Shown here in pieces: positions 1 through 8,049 of a DNA stretch of 8,790 nucleotides. The position numbers were made by a program, and so were the translations under genes. The notes below the pieces were generated by a model that worked only from the letters and a program-made list of their open reading frames with translations, searched no databases and was not told the origin of the DNA. This DNA comes from JBFHDX01 sp041584475 (lineage in GTDB: Bacteria; Pseudomonadota; Alphaproteobacteria; UBA8366; JADFVY01). Numbering within the stretch: the first letter of the stretch is position 1; each line of letters opens with the position of its first letter. The stretch covers positions 1 to 8,790 of the forward strand of contig JBFHDX010000141.1 in the NCBI GenBank assembly GCA_041584475.1. The letters are read 5' to 3'.

Positions 1-762
1 GACGGCCGCGGCGCGCCAATCGGCTTCGTCCACCTGCAGCCCGTAATACGCGATATAGCCCGCGATCATCTCGAAGAAGGTGTCCTGGTCGCAGTTGTGG
101 AAGCCCAGCCAGAGGCCGAAGCGGTCGGACAGCGAGACCTTTTCCTCGATCGCCTCGGACGGGTTGATCGCCGTCGACCGTTCGTTGTCGATCATGTCGC
201 GCGGCATCAGGTGCCGGCGATTCGAGGTGGCGTAGAAGATGACGTTTTCGGGCCGCCCCTCGATGCCGCCCTCGAGCACCGCCTTGAGCGACTTGTAGCT
301 GGTATCCGAGCTGTCGTCGAACGACAGGTCGTCGCAGAACAGCACGCAGCGCCGGCTGGCGCCGCGCAGGAACGAGAGCAGCCGGGGCAGGGAGCCGATA
401 TCCTCGCGGTGGATCTCGACCAGCGCCAGCGCGTGCGGCGCGTCGCGATTGATCGCGTCGTGCACCGCCTTGACCAGCGAACTCTTGCCGCTGCCGCGCG
501 CACCCCAGAGCAGCGCGTTGTTGGCCGGCAGGCCGGTCGCGAAGCGGCGCGTATTCTCGAGCAGCACGGCGGCCTGGTGGTCGATCCCCTTGAGCAGGCC
601 GAACGCGACGCGGTTCACCGACGGCACCGGCTCCAGCTCGTCGACGTCGGCGCGCCAGACGAAGGCGTCGGCGGCGTCGAGGTCGCTCGGCGCGGCGGCG
701 GACGGAGCCAGTCGTTCGAGCGCGTCGGCGATGCGCCGCAACAGGTCGGTATCGAGCGTCAT
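1..762 (-). CDS. DUF815 family AAA-type ATP-binding protein (3' part beyond window)
   Basis: Reading the minus strand from an ATG at 762-760 gives 254 uninterrupted codons to base 1, so only the C-terminus is missing. Visible ATPase motifs: Walker A GARGSGKSS (residues 87-95), Walker B VLFCDDLSF (140-148), a sensor-1-like stretch ATSNRRHLM (178-186) and an arginine-finger-like SDRFG (212-216). Together with the N-terminal helical lead-in this matches the DUF815 family (PF05673), cytosolic P-loop ATPases of undefined substrate, usually around 280-300 residues. The start is well fixed: the frame has a TAG nine codons further upstream on the coding strand with no other start between; the ribosome site is weak (GAAGGG). 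It diverges from yajC across 207 bp, an arrangement I recall from other alphaproteobacteria. Family assignment is firm; the biological role is unknown. Confidence 0.93.
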   Translation of the reverse strand, partial: MTLDTDLLRRIADALERLAPSAAAPSDLDAADAFVWRADVDELEPVPSVNRVAFGLLKGIDHQAAVLLENTRRFATGLPANNALLWGARGSGKSSLVKAVHDAINRDAPHALALVEIHREDIGSLPRLLSFLRGASRRCVLFCDDLSFDDSSDTSYKSLKAVLEGGIEGRPENVIFYATSNRRHLMPRDMIDNERSTAINPSEAIEEKVSLSDRFGLWLGFHNCDQDTFFEMIAGYIAYYGLQVDEADWRAAAV

Positions 763-885
763 CGGGCCCTTCGACTTGCCGGTTGTGCGTCGGTCGCGCC
801 GATCCTATCTCAGGAGGGACGCGGCGCGGACCGTAGCACAAGGCGGGTGGCCGTCAAGCGGCTGGGAGGGCCTGTCGACTCCCGT

Positions 886-913
886 TTGCATTCCGGGCCG
901 GGGCCGTTATAGT
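886..913 (+). promoter_or_regulatory. Candidate sigma-70-type promoter for the yajC-secDF operon
   Basis: TTGCAT (886-891) and TATAGT (908-913) are separated by 16 bp and are the best -35/-10 pair in the divergent gap. The TATA-like block stands out in very GC-rich surroundings. Transcription would begin near 920, giving a leader of about 50 nt before yajC. For the divergent DUF815 gene I see only a weak -10-like TAGGAT (minus strand, 802-807) without a convincing -35. Assigned by eye. Confidence 0.5.
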
Positions 914-914
914 C

Positions 915-949
915 CGCCGGTCCGGCGCGGCGAGGCGCCCGTCGACGGG
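915..949. repeat. Two palindromes at the start of the yajC leader
   Basis: CGCCGG-T-CCGGCG (915-927) is a 13-bp palindrome with one central base; it sits across the transcription start predicted from the promoter at 886-913. A perfect 12-bp palindrome, CCCGTCGACGGG, follows at 938-949, just before the yajC ribosome site at 957-963. They could be an operator, two small 5' hairpins, or simply GC-rich chance. The sequence is certain, the function is not. Confidence 0.4.
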
Positions 950-969
950 GTATCGCAAGGGAGTCCTCC

Positions 970-1329
970 ATGATCGTTTCGACCGCCTGGGCACAGTCCG
1001 CTGGGGGCGGCGGCGCCGGCGAGATGTTCGGCGCGCTGGTGCCGTTCATCCTGATCTTCGCGGTGTTCTACTTCCTGCTCATCCGTCCGCAGCAGCAGAA
1101 GATGAAGCGGCATCGCGAGGCGGTCAACGCGGTGCGCCGCGGCGACCGGGTGGTCACGGGCGGCGGCATCGTCGGCTCGGTGGCCCGCGTCGACGATCAG
1201 GCCGACGAACTCCTCGTCGAGATCGCGGAAGGGGTCCGCGTCCGCGTGAAGCGCCAGACGCTGATGGACGTGCAGTCGAAATCGGAGCCGGTGAGCAGCG
1301 CGGCCAACGATTCCGAAAAGAAGAGCTGA
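970..1329 (+). CDS. yajC: YajC, Sec translocon accessory membrane protein
   Basis: A 119-residue single-span inner-membrane protein that associates with SecD and SecF and supports preprotein translocation and membrane protein insertion through SecYEG. A short N-terminal segment (MIVSTAWAQ) typical of alphaproteobacterial YajC is followed by one membrane helix at about residues 19-38. Next comes the family signature YFLLIRPQQQKMK (34-46) and the small cytosolic domain with RRGDRVVTGGGIVGSV (56-71). The tail is polar and lysine-rich. The start has a good ribosome site, AAGGGAG at 957-963, six bases before the ATG. It is the first gene of a plus-strand operon; secD starts 21 bp after its stop. 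Length and motifs are normal for the family. Confidence 0.97.
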   Translation: MIVSTAWAQSAGGGGAGEMFGALVPFILIFAVFYFLLIRPQQQKMKRHREAVNAVRRGDRVVTGGGIVGSVARVDDQADELLVEIAEGVRVRVKRQTLMDVQSKSEPVSSAANDSEKKS

Positions 1330-1350
1330 CGCGGCGCGGAGCGCGGCCCG

Positions 1351-2937
<1,587 letters not shown>

Positions 2938-2951
2938 CGCGGGGAGGGCGA

Positions 2952-3902
2952 ATGAAACTTCTGCGACTGGTGCCTCCCGACACGGCGGTCGATTTCATCG
3001 GCCGGCGCTTCATCGTCTTCGCGCTTTCGGCGTTCCTCGTGCTCGGATCGCTCGGCATGTTCGTCGGCAAGGGGTTGAACCTCGGCATCGATTTCCTCGG
3101 CGGCATCCTCATCGAGGTGCAGACCGACGGGCCCGCGGATCTCGGATCGATGCGCTCGACGCTCGGCCGGCTCGGGCTCGGCGACGTCAGCCTGCAGGAA
3201 TTCGGCGAGGAGGACGTCGTGCTGATCCGCGTCCAGCGTCAGCCCGGCGGCGACGCCGCGCAGCAGCTCGCGGTGACCGCGGTCAAGGAGGCGCTCGGCG
3301 GCGTCGTCGTCGAATACCGCCGCACCGAGACCGTCGGGCCGACCGTCGGCGAGGAGCTGATGTGGGCCGCCATCGAGGCGGTCAGCGCGGCGATCCTCGC
3401 TATCCTCGTCTACATCTGGTTCCGTTTCGAGTGGCAGTTCGGCATCGCCGCGGTCGCGGCGCTGGTGCACGACGTCGTCTCCACCGTCGGGCTGTTCGCG
3501 GTGACGCAGCTCGAATTCAACCTGGCGACGGTGGCGGCGGTGCTGACGATCGCCGGCTATTCGATCAACGACACCGTCGTCGTGTTCGACCGCGTGCGAG
3601 AAAATCGCAGGAAATACAAGAAGATGGACCTGCCGGAGCTGTTCAACCTGTCGATCAACGGCACGCTGTCACGGACCACGATGACGAGTTTCACGACGCT
3701 GCTTGCGCTCGGCGCCCTGTATGCCTTCGGCGGCGAGGTGATCCGCGGCTTCAGCGTGGCGCTGATCTGGGGCGTCGTCATCGGCACCTACTCCTCGATC
3801 GCCGTCGCCGTGCCGCTACTGCTGTATCTCGGCGTCTATGGCGGTCCCGACGAGGAGGAGGATGCCTCGCCGTTCGGCGCGGAGGTCGATCGCGTCGGCT
3901 AG
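2952..3902 (+). CDS. secF: SecF, protein translocase subunit
   Basis: A 316-residue partner of SecD in the SecDF-YajC complex of the inner membrane. Visible: first helix (about 20-39), the D1-like motif LGIDFLGGILIEV (44-56), a short periplasmic domain ending in TVGPTVGEEL (127-136), and a five-helix block (about 139-293) with AGYSINDTVVVFDRVREN (201-218), the SecF hallmark. The cytosolic tail is acidic (PDEEEDASPF). The ATG follows a strong ribosome site, GGGGAGGG at 2941-2948, and lies 14 bp after the secD stop. The same frame happens to stay open for about 1.5 kb upstream through secD, but that part is a GC-rich shadow; the true N-terminus is at 2952, where the ribosome site and family homology begin. 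Confidence 0.99.
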   Translation: MKLLRLVPPDTAVDFIGRRFIVFALSAFLVLGSLGMFVGKGLNLGIDFLGGILIEVQTDGPADLGSMRSTLGRLGLGDVSLQEFGEEDVVLIRVQRQPGGDAAQQLAVTAVKEALGGVVVEYRRTETVGPTVGEELMWAAIEAVSAAILAILVYIWFRFEWQFGIAAVAALVHDVVSTVGLFAVTQLEFNLATVAAVLTIAGYSINDTVVVFDRVRENRRKYKKMDLPELFNLSINGTLSRTTMTSFTTLLALGALYAFGGEVIRGFSVALIWGVVIGTYSSIAVAVPLLLYLGVYGGPDEEEDASPFGAEVDRVG

Positions 3903-3917
3903 CCGGGGGAGTCGGCC

Positions 3918-4292
3918 ATGAAACTGACGCAGGTCGTGCCGGAGGGACGGCAGTTCATCGCCGGCTACGGCGCCGGCCTTTTCCGCATATCGGGGGTCGT
4001 GCATCGCGGCTCGGTGCTGGTGTTTCCCGAGCGCACGCTGCCCTGGCCGGTGACCGAGATTGAAGGGCTCGGTGTCGAGGATCTGGCGGCGGTCGCCGAG
4101 GCGGCCCCGCCGATCGACGTGCTTTTGCTCGGCTGCGGCGAACGCATGCAGCCGGTGCCGCGGGTGGTCCGCGAGTCCCTGCGCGAACGGGGCATCGGCG
4201 TCGACTCCATGGACACCGGCGCCGCCTGCCGCACCTACAATGTCCTCATGGGCGAGGGTCGCCGCGTCGCGGCTGCGCTGATCGCGCTCTGA
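3918..4292 (+). CDS. Mth938-like domain protein (NDUFAF3 family, DUF498)
   Basis: A 124-residue small soluble protein of the MTH938/NDUFAF3 family (PF04430). Characteristic stretches are GYGAGLFRISG (16-26), the strand and loop VLLLGCGERM (68-77), and the C-terminal signature MDTGAACRTYNVLMGEGRRVAAAL (begins at residue 98). In mitochondria the homologue NDUFAF3 acts in early assembly of respiratory complex I; the bacterial protein has no established biochemical activity. The start carries a strong ribosome site, GGGGGAG at 3905-3911, six bases before the ATG. It follows secF by 15 bp, so it should share the yajC-secDF transcript. Family call is firm; the assembly role in bacteria is inferred from the eukaryotic homologue and from the neighbouring NDUFAF6-like gene. 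Confidence 0.93.
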   Translation: MKLTQVVPEGRQFIAGYGAGLFRISGVVHRGSVLVFPERTLPWPVTEIEGLGVEDLAAVAEAAPPIDVLLLGCGERMQPVPRVVRESLRERGIGVDSMDTGAACRTYNVLMGEGRRVAAALIAL

Positions 4293-4371
4293 CGCCGCCC
4301 CGGGTCGCCAAGGCCGCGGGCCCGGCGGCGCGTTCCGGGCGTCGTCGCACTCGCCATCCAACGGAGAGACC

Positions 4372-5211
4372 GTGCCGCACGGTTCCTACTGCGCCGAACA
4401 GGTCCGACGCTTCGACGCCGACCGCTACGCGACCGCCCTGTTCGCACCGGCGCCGGCGCGGCACGACCTGTTGACCCTCTACGCCTTCAATCTCGAGGTC
4501 GCGCGGACGCGCGAGGCCGTGTCCGAGCCGATGCTCGGTTACATCCGCCTGCAATGGTGGCGCGACGCCGTCGCCGAGTGCTACGACGGCCGCCCGCGCG
4601 ACCATCTCGTGGTGCAGGAACTCGCTTCGACGATCGCGCGCAACGCGCTTTCGCGCCCGCTGTTCGACCGGTTGATCGACGCCCGCGAGGCGGACCTCGA
4701 CGACACGCCGCCGGCCACGCTCGACGCGCTCGTCGACTATGCAAGCGAGAGTTCGGGCACGCTGGCCTGCCTGGCGCTGGAGACCGTCGCCGTCCGCGAT
4801 GCCGACTCGCTGCGCGCCGGCGAACGCGCCGGCACCGCCTGGGCACTGGCCGGACTGCTGCGCGCGCTGCCCTATCTCGATGCGGTCGGCCGGGCCGTGC
4901 TGCCGGCGGACCTGGTTCGCAAGCACGGGCTGTCGGCCGATTTCGCACGCGATGCGAAGGCTTCCGCGGCGCTTCGCGGGATCGCCCGGGAGATCGCGAC
5001 GACCGCCCGGGATATCGTCGAGGAGACGCGGCAGATGGCGGGACGGGTCGCACCCGAAGCCGTGCCCGTCATGCTGCTGGCGACGCTGGCCGACCTCTAT
5101 CTCCGGCGACTGGCGCGCAGCGATTTCGACCCGCTCGACGCGCGCAACGCCGCGCCGCTGCCGTTCAGGGCGCTCCGCCTCGCGTTGCGCGCCGCCCGCG
5201 GCCGCTACTGA
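4372..5211 (+). CDS. Squalene/phytoene synthase-fold protein, NDUFAF6-like
   Basis: A 279-residue protein of the squalene/phytoene synthase superfamily that resembles the complex I assembly factor NDUFAF6 more than a working prenyl synthase. Where true enzymes carry a DxxxD motif, this one has LYAFNLEVARTREAVSEP (36-53), followed by IRLQWWRDAV (58-67), like the NDUFAF6 pattern. Where the second DxxxD motif should be there is GLLRALPYLDAVGRAVLPAD (161-180). READLDDTPP (105-114) and the C-terminal SDFDPLDARNAAPLP (250-264) also match NDUFAF6 as I remember it. No membrane helix or signal peptide. The start is GTG with GGAG at 4363-4366; no earlier start exists in frame. The gap after the Mth938-like gene is 79 bp with no clear terminator, so read-through is likely. 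Phytoene synthase activity is unlikely given the lost aspartates. Confidence 0.88.
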   Translation: MPHGSYCAEQVRRFDADRYATALFAPAPARHDLLTLYAFNLEVARTREAVSEPMLGYIRLQWWRDAVAECYDGRPRDHLVVQELASTIARNALSRPLFDRLIDAREADLDDTPPATLDALVDYASESSGTLACLALETVAVRDADSLRAGERAGTAWALAGLLRALPYLDAVGRAVLPADLVRKHGLSADFARDAKASAALRGIAREIATTARDIVEETRQMAGRVAPEAVPVMLLATLADLYLRRLARSDFDPLDARNAAPLPFRALRLALRAARGRY

Positions 5212-5259
5212 CGAATTCGCTTGGCGCGGGCGCGGTAAATTATCGCCGCAGCGGTAGGG

Positions 5260-5274
5260 CTCCGTTAACCGGAG
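5260..5274. repeat. CTCCG-TTAAC-CGGAG inverted repeat upstream of the acidic small gene
   Basis: Five-base arms CTCCG (5260-5264) and CGGAG (5270-5274) flank TTAAC, in the 128-bp gap before the gene at 5340. An AT-rich pocket, TAAATTAT (5236-5243), lies just upstream and may contain a -10 element, but I could not match a good -35 to it. The TTAACC within (5265-5270) resembles a CtrA half-site. The gene at 5340 may therefore have its own promoter here. Regulatory meaning is a guess. Confidence 0.3.
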
Positions 5275-5339
5275 TCGGCACACCATCGGCGCAGGAGGTC
5301 ACGGCGGTTGCGGAGTGTCTGTACGGAGGCTTGCCGACC

Positions 5340-5558
5340 ATGATGAAGCGCAAGGCGGCCGAGAAACTGATGTCGCTCATGGGTGAGGTGAGTGCGCGGC
5401 TCGATTCCGCGTCGGAACTCATCAAGGACAATTCGGACGAGGACGAATACGAGACGTATCTCTCGACCATCGAGTACGTTACCGGGTATCTGCAGCAGGA
5501 CGTGATGGAGCCGATCATCGCGACCTATCCGGATCTCGCCCCCGACGACTGGAGCTGA
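5340..5558 (+). CDS. Small acidic protein of unknown function
   Basis: A 72-residue open frame that I do not recognise. It opens with a basic patch (MMKRKAAEK), continues with a predicted helix (about 6-30), then the acidic run NSDEDEYETY (31-40), a second helix-like part (about 40-58) and the tail ATYPDLAPDDWS. I count 16 Asp/Glu against 6 Lys/Arg, so it is strongly acidic, soluble and has no signal peptide, membrane segment or cysteine. It starts at the first of two adjacent ATGs, with GGAGG at 5325-5329, ten bases upstream; a stronger AGGAGG at 5293-5298 has no in-frame start at a suitable distance. Amino-acid composition is sensible and unlike the Arg/Ala/Pro-rich shadow frames, which supports it being real. 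It lies 128 bp after the NDUFAF6-like gene. Confidence 0.68.
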   Translation: MMKRKAAEKLMSLMGEVSARLDSASELIKDNSDEDEYETYLSTIEYVTGYLQQDVMEPIIATYPDLAPDDWS

Positions 5559-5624
5559 GCCGCACCGCGCGGCGACGGGGGCGGAAGCCGGCGTCCGCAT
5601 GCTCCCGGCGCGGCGGGCCCGGCG

Positions 5625-5654
5625 TTGCGGCGGCCGCGACGACCGTGCCATGCT
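5625..5654 (+). promoter_or_regulatory. Possible promoter for the Fpg/Nei gene, implying a leaderless mRNA
   Basis: TTGCGG (5625-5630) and CATGCT (5649-5654) are 18 bp apart. The putative -10 ends seven bases before the ATG at 5662, so transcription would begin at or next to the start codon. This agrees with the absence of any ribosome-binding site before that ATG. Both hexamers are only moderate matches. Confidence 0.3.
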
Positions 5655-5661
5655 CGGCGTC

Positions 5662-6555
5662 ATGCCGGAACTCCCCGACATCGCGATCTATCTGGAGGCG
5701 CTCGGGCACCGTATCGTCGGCGCGACGCTCGAACGCGTGCGCATCGCCCATCCGTTCCTGCTGCGCACCGCCGACCCGCCGCTCGCCGCGGCGCACGGCC
5801 GCCGCGTCGTGCGCTTGCGCCGGCTCGGCAAACGGATCGCCATCGGCCTCGAGGACGATCTCTGGTTCGTCCTGCACCTGATGATCGCCGGGCGGCTGCA
5901 CTGGAAGCCGCCCGGCGCGGCGCTGGCGGGCAAGGCGGCGCTCGCCGCCTTCGATTTCGCCGACGGCTCGCTGACGCTCACCGAGGCCGGCACGAAGCGG
6001 CGCGCCTCGTTGCATCTGGTGCGCGGCGAGGCCGCCGCGGCCGCGCACGATCCCGGCGGCCTCGAGGTCCTCGACTGCGATCTCGATACGTTTCGGGCGG
6101 CGCTGGTCGCGGGCGGCAATCACACGCTGAAGCGCGCGCTGACCGAGCCGCGGCGGTTTTCAGGCATCGGCAACGCCTATTCCGACGAAATCCTGCACCG
6201 CGCGCGGCTATCGCCGGTCGCGATGACGCAGAAACTCTCGGAGGAGGAGGCGGCGCGGCTGTATCGCGCGGCGCGGGACACGCTGCGCGACTGGATCGAC
6301 CGCCTGCGTGCCGAATACGGCGGCGACTTCCCGGAGGGCGTCACGGCGTTCCGCCCGGACATGGCCGTGCACGGGCGTTTCGGCAAACCGTGCCCGGACT
6401 GCGGCGCGACGGTCCAGCGCATCCGCTATGCCAGCAACGAGACCAACTATTGCCCGCGCTGCCAGACCGGCGGCCGCGTGCTCGCCGACCGGGCGCTGTC
6501 GCGGCTGCTCAAGAAAGACTGGCCGCGCTCGATCGACGAACTGGCGCAATCCTGA
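5662..6555 (+). CDS. Fpg/Nei family DNA glycosylase/AP lyase (atypical clade)
   Basis: A 297-residue base-excision repair enzyme. Family members remove damaged bases such as 8-oxoguanine or formamidopyrimidines, using the N-terminal proline exposed after loss of Met1. Supporting features: MPELPDIAIYLEALG (1-15) with Pro2 and Glu3; a lysine in the LRRLGKRI hairpin (52-59); LMIAGRLHW (73-81); FSGIGNAYSDEILHRA (166-181) with the catalytic-core Asn171; and a C-terminal zinc finger with Cys244, Cys247, Cys264 and Cys267. The frame is open 63 bases earlier, but the enzyme needs Pro directly after Met, so 5662 is the start. Departures from E. coli Fpg: the DPRRFG loop is replaced by EAGTKRRASLHL (108-119), and the zinc-finger arginine by Asn259. 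Substrate range may differ from classic MutM. There is no ribosome site; convergent with trmFO. Confidence 0.93.
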   Translation: MPELPDIAIYLEALGHRIVGATLERVRIAHPFLLRTADPPLAAAHGRRVVRLRRLGKRIAIGLEDDLWFVLHLMIAGRLHWKPPGAALAGKAALAAFDFADGSLTLTEAGTKRRASLHLVRGEAAAAAHDPGGLEVLDCDLDTFRAALVAGGNHTLKRALTEPRRFSGIGNAYSDEILHRARLSPVAMTQKLSEEEAARLYRAARDTLRDWIDRLRAEYGGDFPEGVTAFRPDMAVHGRFGKPCPDCGATVQRIRYASNETNYCPRCQTGGRVLADRALSRLLKKDWPRSIDELAQS

Positions 6556-6559
6556 CCTC

Positions 6560-6576
6560 GGGCACCATCGTGGCCC
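6560..6576. terminator. Weak hairpin between convergent glycosylase and trmFO genes
   Basis: The 34-bp gap between the two stop codons holds GGGCAC-CATC-GTGGCCC, a short stem with one bulged G. It lies where a two-way terminator would be expected, but no T-run follows on either strand, so it is not a standard intrinsic terminator. Confidence 0.25.
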
Positions 6577-6589
6577 GTTACCGTCGGCG

Positions 6590-7966
6590 CTATTCGGCGG
6601 CCGCCGGGGCCGGCTCGAGCCAGCCGGCAAGATCAGCAAGCGCGCGCTGGGCCATCAGTTTCTTGCGCTCGCGGCCCTTGATCCGGCGCCGGCCGCTGGC
6701 CGCCTCGAGCGGCGGGAACAGACCGAAATTCACGTTCATCGGCTGGAACGTGTCGGCCGCGGCGCCGCCGGTGATGTGCCCGAGCAGCGCCCCGAGCGCC
6801 GTCGTCGGCGGCGGCGGGGTCAGCGGCAGTCCGAGCCGTTCCGCGGCGGCGAAACGGCCAGCGACGATGCCCATCGCGGCCGACTCGACGTAGCCCTCGA
6901 CGCCGGTGATCTGGCCGGCGAACCGCAGGCGCGGATCGGCCTTCAGCCGCAGCGTCGCGTCGAGCAGGCGCGGGCTGTTGAGGAAGGTGTTGCGGTGGAT
7001 GCCGCCGAGGCGCGCGAACTCGGCCTGCTCGAGCCCGGGGATCATGCGGAAGATCCGCAGCTGTTCGCCGTATTTGAGCTTCGTCTGGAAGCCGACGATG
7101 TTGTACAGCGTGCCCAGCGCATTGTCCTGGCGAAGCTGGACCACGGCATGCGGCCGCCGGCCCGTTTGCGGGTCGGTCAGACCGACCGGCTTCATCGGCC
7201 CGAAGCGGAGCGTCTCGCGTCCGCGCTCGGCCATCACCTCGATCGGCAGGCAGCCCTCGAAATAGGGCGTGTCCCGCTCCCAGTCCTTGAATTCGGTCTT
7301 GTCGCCCGCGAGCAGCGCGTCGATGAAGGCCTCGTATTGCGCCGCGTCGAGCGGGCAGTTGATGTAGTCCGAACCGTCCCCCTTGTCGTAGCGCGACTGG
7401 AACCAGGCCTTCGAGAGATCGACGCTTTCGCGATGGACGATCGGCGCGATCGCGTCGAAGAACGCCAGCGAGCGCTCGCCGGTGAGCCGCAGGATCGCCT
7501 CGGTGAGCGCCGGCGAGGTGAGGGGGCCCGTGGCGATGATCACCGAGTCCCAGTCGGCCGGCGGCGCGCCGGCGATTTCCTCGCGCCGGATCCGGATCAA
7601 CGGGTCGGCGGCCAGGGCGTCGGTGACGGCACGGCTGAACCCCTCGCGGTCGACCGCAAGGGCGCCGCCCGCCGGTACCCGGTGGCGGTCCGCGCACGCC
7701 ATGACGAGCGATCCGGCCCGGCGCATCTCGGCGTGCAGCAGGCCGACGGCGTTGTATTCCGCGTCGTCGGAGCGAAACGAGTTGGAGCAGACGAGCTCGG
7801 CGAGACCATCCGTCACGTGGGCGTCGGTGACGCGCAGCGGCCGCATCTCGTGCAGCACGACGGGGACGCCGGCGCGTACGAGCTGCCAGGCCGCGTCCGA
7901 TCCCGCGAGCCCGCCGCCGATCACATGGACCGGCCGGACCGTTTCCCTGTCGCCGTGCATGTTCAT
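6590..7966 (-). CDS. trmFO: TrmFO, methylenetetrahydrofolate-tRNA (uracil-54-C5)-methyltransferase
   Basis: A 458-residue cytosolic flavoprotein that methylates U54 in the T-loop of tRNA, using 5,10-methylenetetrahydrofolate as carbon donor and FAD/NAD(P)H as reductant. Visible: the FAD-binding VIGGGLAGSDAAW (15-27); LVCSNSFRSDDAEYNAVGLL (59-78), whose Cys60 matches the first catalytic cysteine; YFEGCLPIEVMAERG (235-249), whose Cys239 matches the second; RFGPMKPVGL (254-263); and the C-terminal NVNFGLFPPL (411-420). Both catalytic cysteines are intact and length is normal. The frame stays open to a TTG at 7996, but I chose the ATG at 7966, preceded by GGTGG (minus strand, 7976-7972) at suitable spacing; the ATG at 7960 is also possible. 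It converges with the glycosylase gene and diverges from the membrane-protein gene at 8105. Confidence 0.98.
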   Translation of the reverse strand: MNMHGDRETVRPVHVIGGGLAGSDAAWQLVRAGVPVVLHEMRPLRVTDAHVTDGLAELVCSNSFRSDDAEYNAVGLLHAEMRRAGSLVMACADRHRVPAGGALAVDREGFSRAVTDALAADPLIRIRREEIAGAPPADWDSVIIATGPLTSPALTEAILRLTGERSLAFFDAIAPIVHRESVDLSKAWFQSRYDKGDGSDYINCPLDAAQYEAFIDALLAGDKTEFKDWERDTPYFEGCLPIEVMAERGRETLRFGPMKPVGLTDPQTGRRPHAVVQLRQDNALGTLYNIVGFQTKLKYGEQLRIFRMIPGLEQAEFARLGGIHRNTFLNSPRLLDATLRLKADPRLRFAGQITGVEGYVESAAMGIVAGRFAAAERLGLPLTPPPPTTALGALLGHITGGAAADTFQPMNVNFGLFPPLEAASGRRRIKGRERKKLMAQRALADLAGWLEPAPAAAE

Positions 7967-7981
7967 TCGATCCACCGTCCG

Positions 7982-8012
7982 TTTATGTGGACGCAAACGC
8001 CCCGCGTGGCAA
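7982..8012 (-). promoter_or_regulatory. Candidate trmFO promoter with tandem GGTTGCC
   Basis: On the minus strand TTGCCA (8012-8007) is followed by CATAAA (7987-7982); the spacing is 19 bp, or 18 if the -10 is read one base earlier as ACATAA. The -35 lies in a tandem 7-mer, GGTTGCC twice (plus strand 8008-8021). Transcription would begin within about 10 nt of the ATG at 7966, leaving a very short leader. Spacing is longer than ideal. Confidence 0.3.
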
Positions 8013-8049
8013 CCGGCAACCGCGAAGCGCCAAAGCCGGGAAAACCGCC

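Noticed and set aside
97..912. Plus-strand open frame of 271 codons
   Set aside because: It lies antisense to the DUF815 gene and runs into the yajC promoter region; its Arg/Ala/Gly-rich composition is that of a GC-rich shadow, with no motif or ribosome site.
4293..4330. Possible terminator hairpin between the Mth938-like and NDUFAF6-like genes (CGCCGCC / GGCGGCG)
   Set aside because: Seven-base arms but a 24-nt loop and no T-run; such GC pairs are common here, and it does not convincingly split the operon.
4246..5286. Minus-strand frame of 346 codons opposite the NDUFAF6-like gene
   Set aside because: Antisense shadow with skewed Arg/Gln/Gly composition and no ribosome site; the plus-strand product aligns with a known family over its full length.
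5599..5661. Upstream start for the Fpg/Nei gene adding 21 residues
   Set aside because: The catalytic proline must follow the initiator Met, and the added residues (Arg-rich) match no family member.
7967..7996. TTG start for trmFO giving ten extra residues
   Set aside because: It has no better ribosome site than the ATG at 7966, and the added segment is outside the usual TrmFO N-terminus; it also overlaps the candidate promoter.
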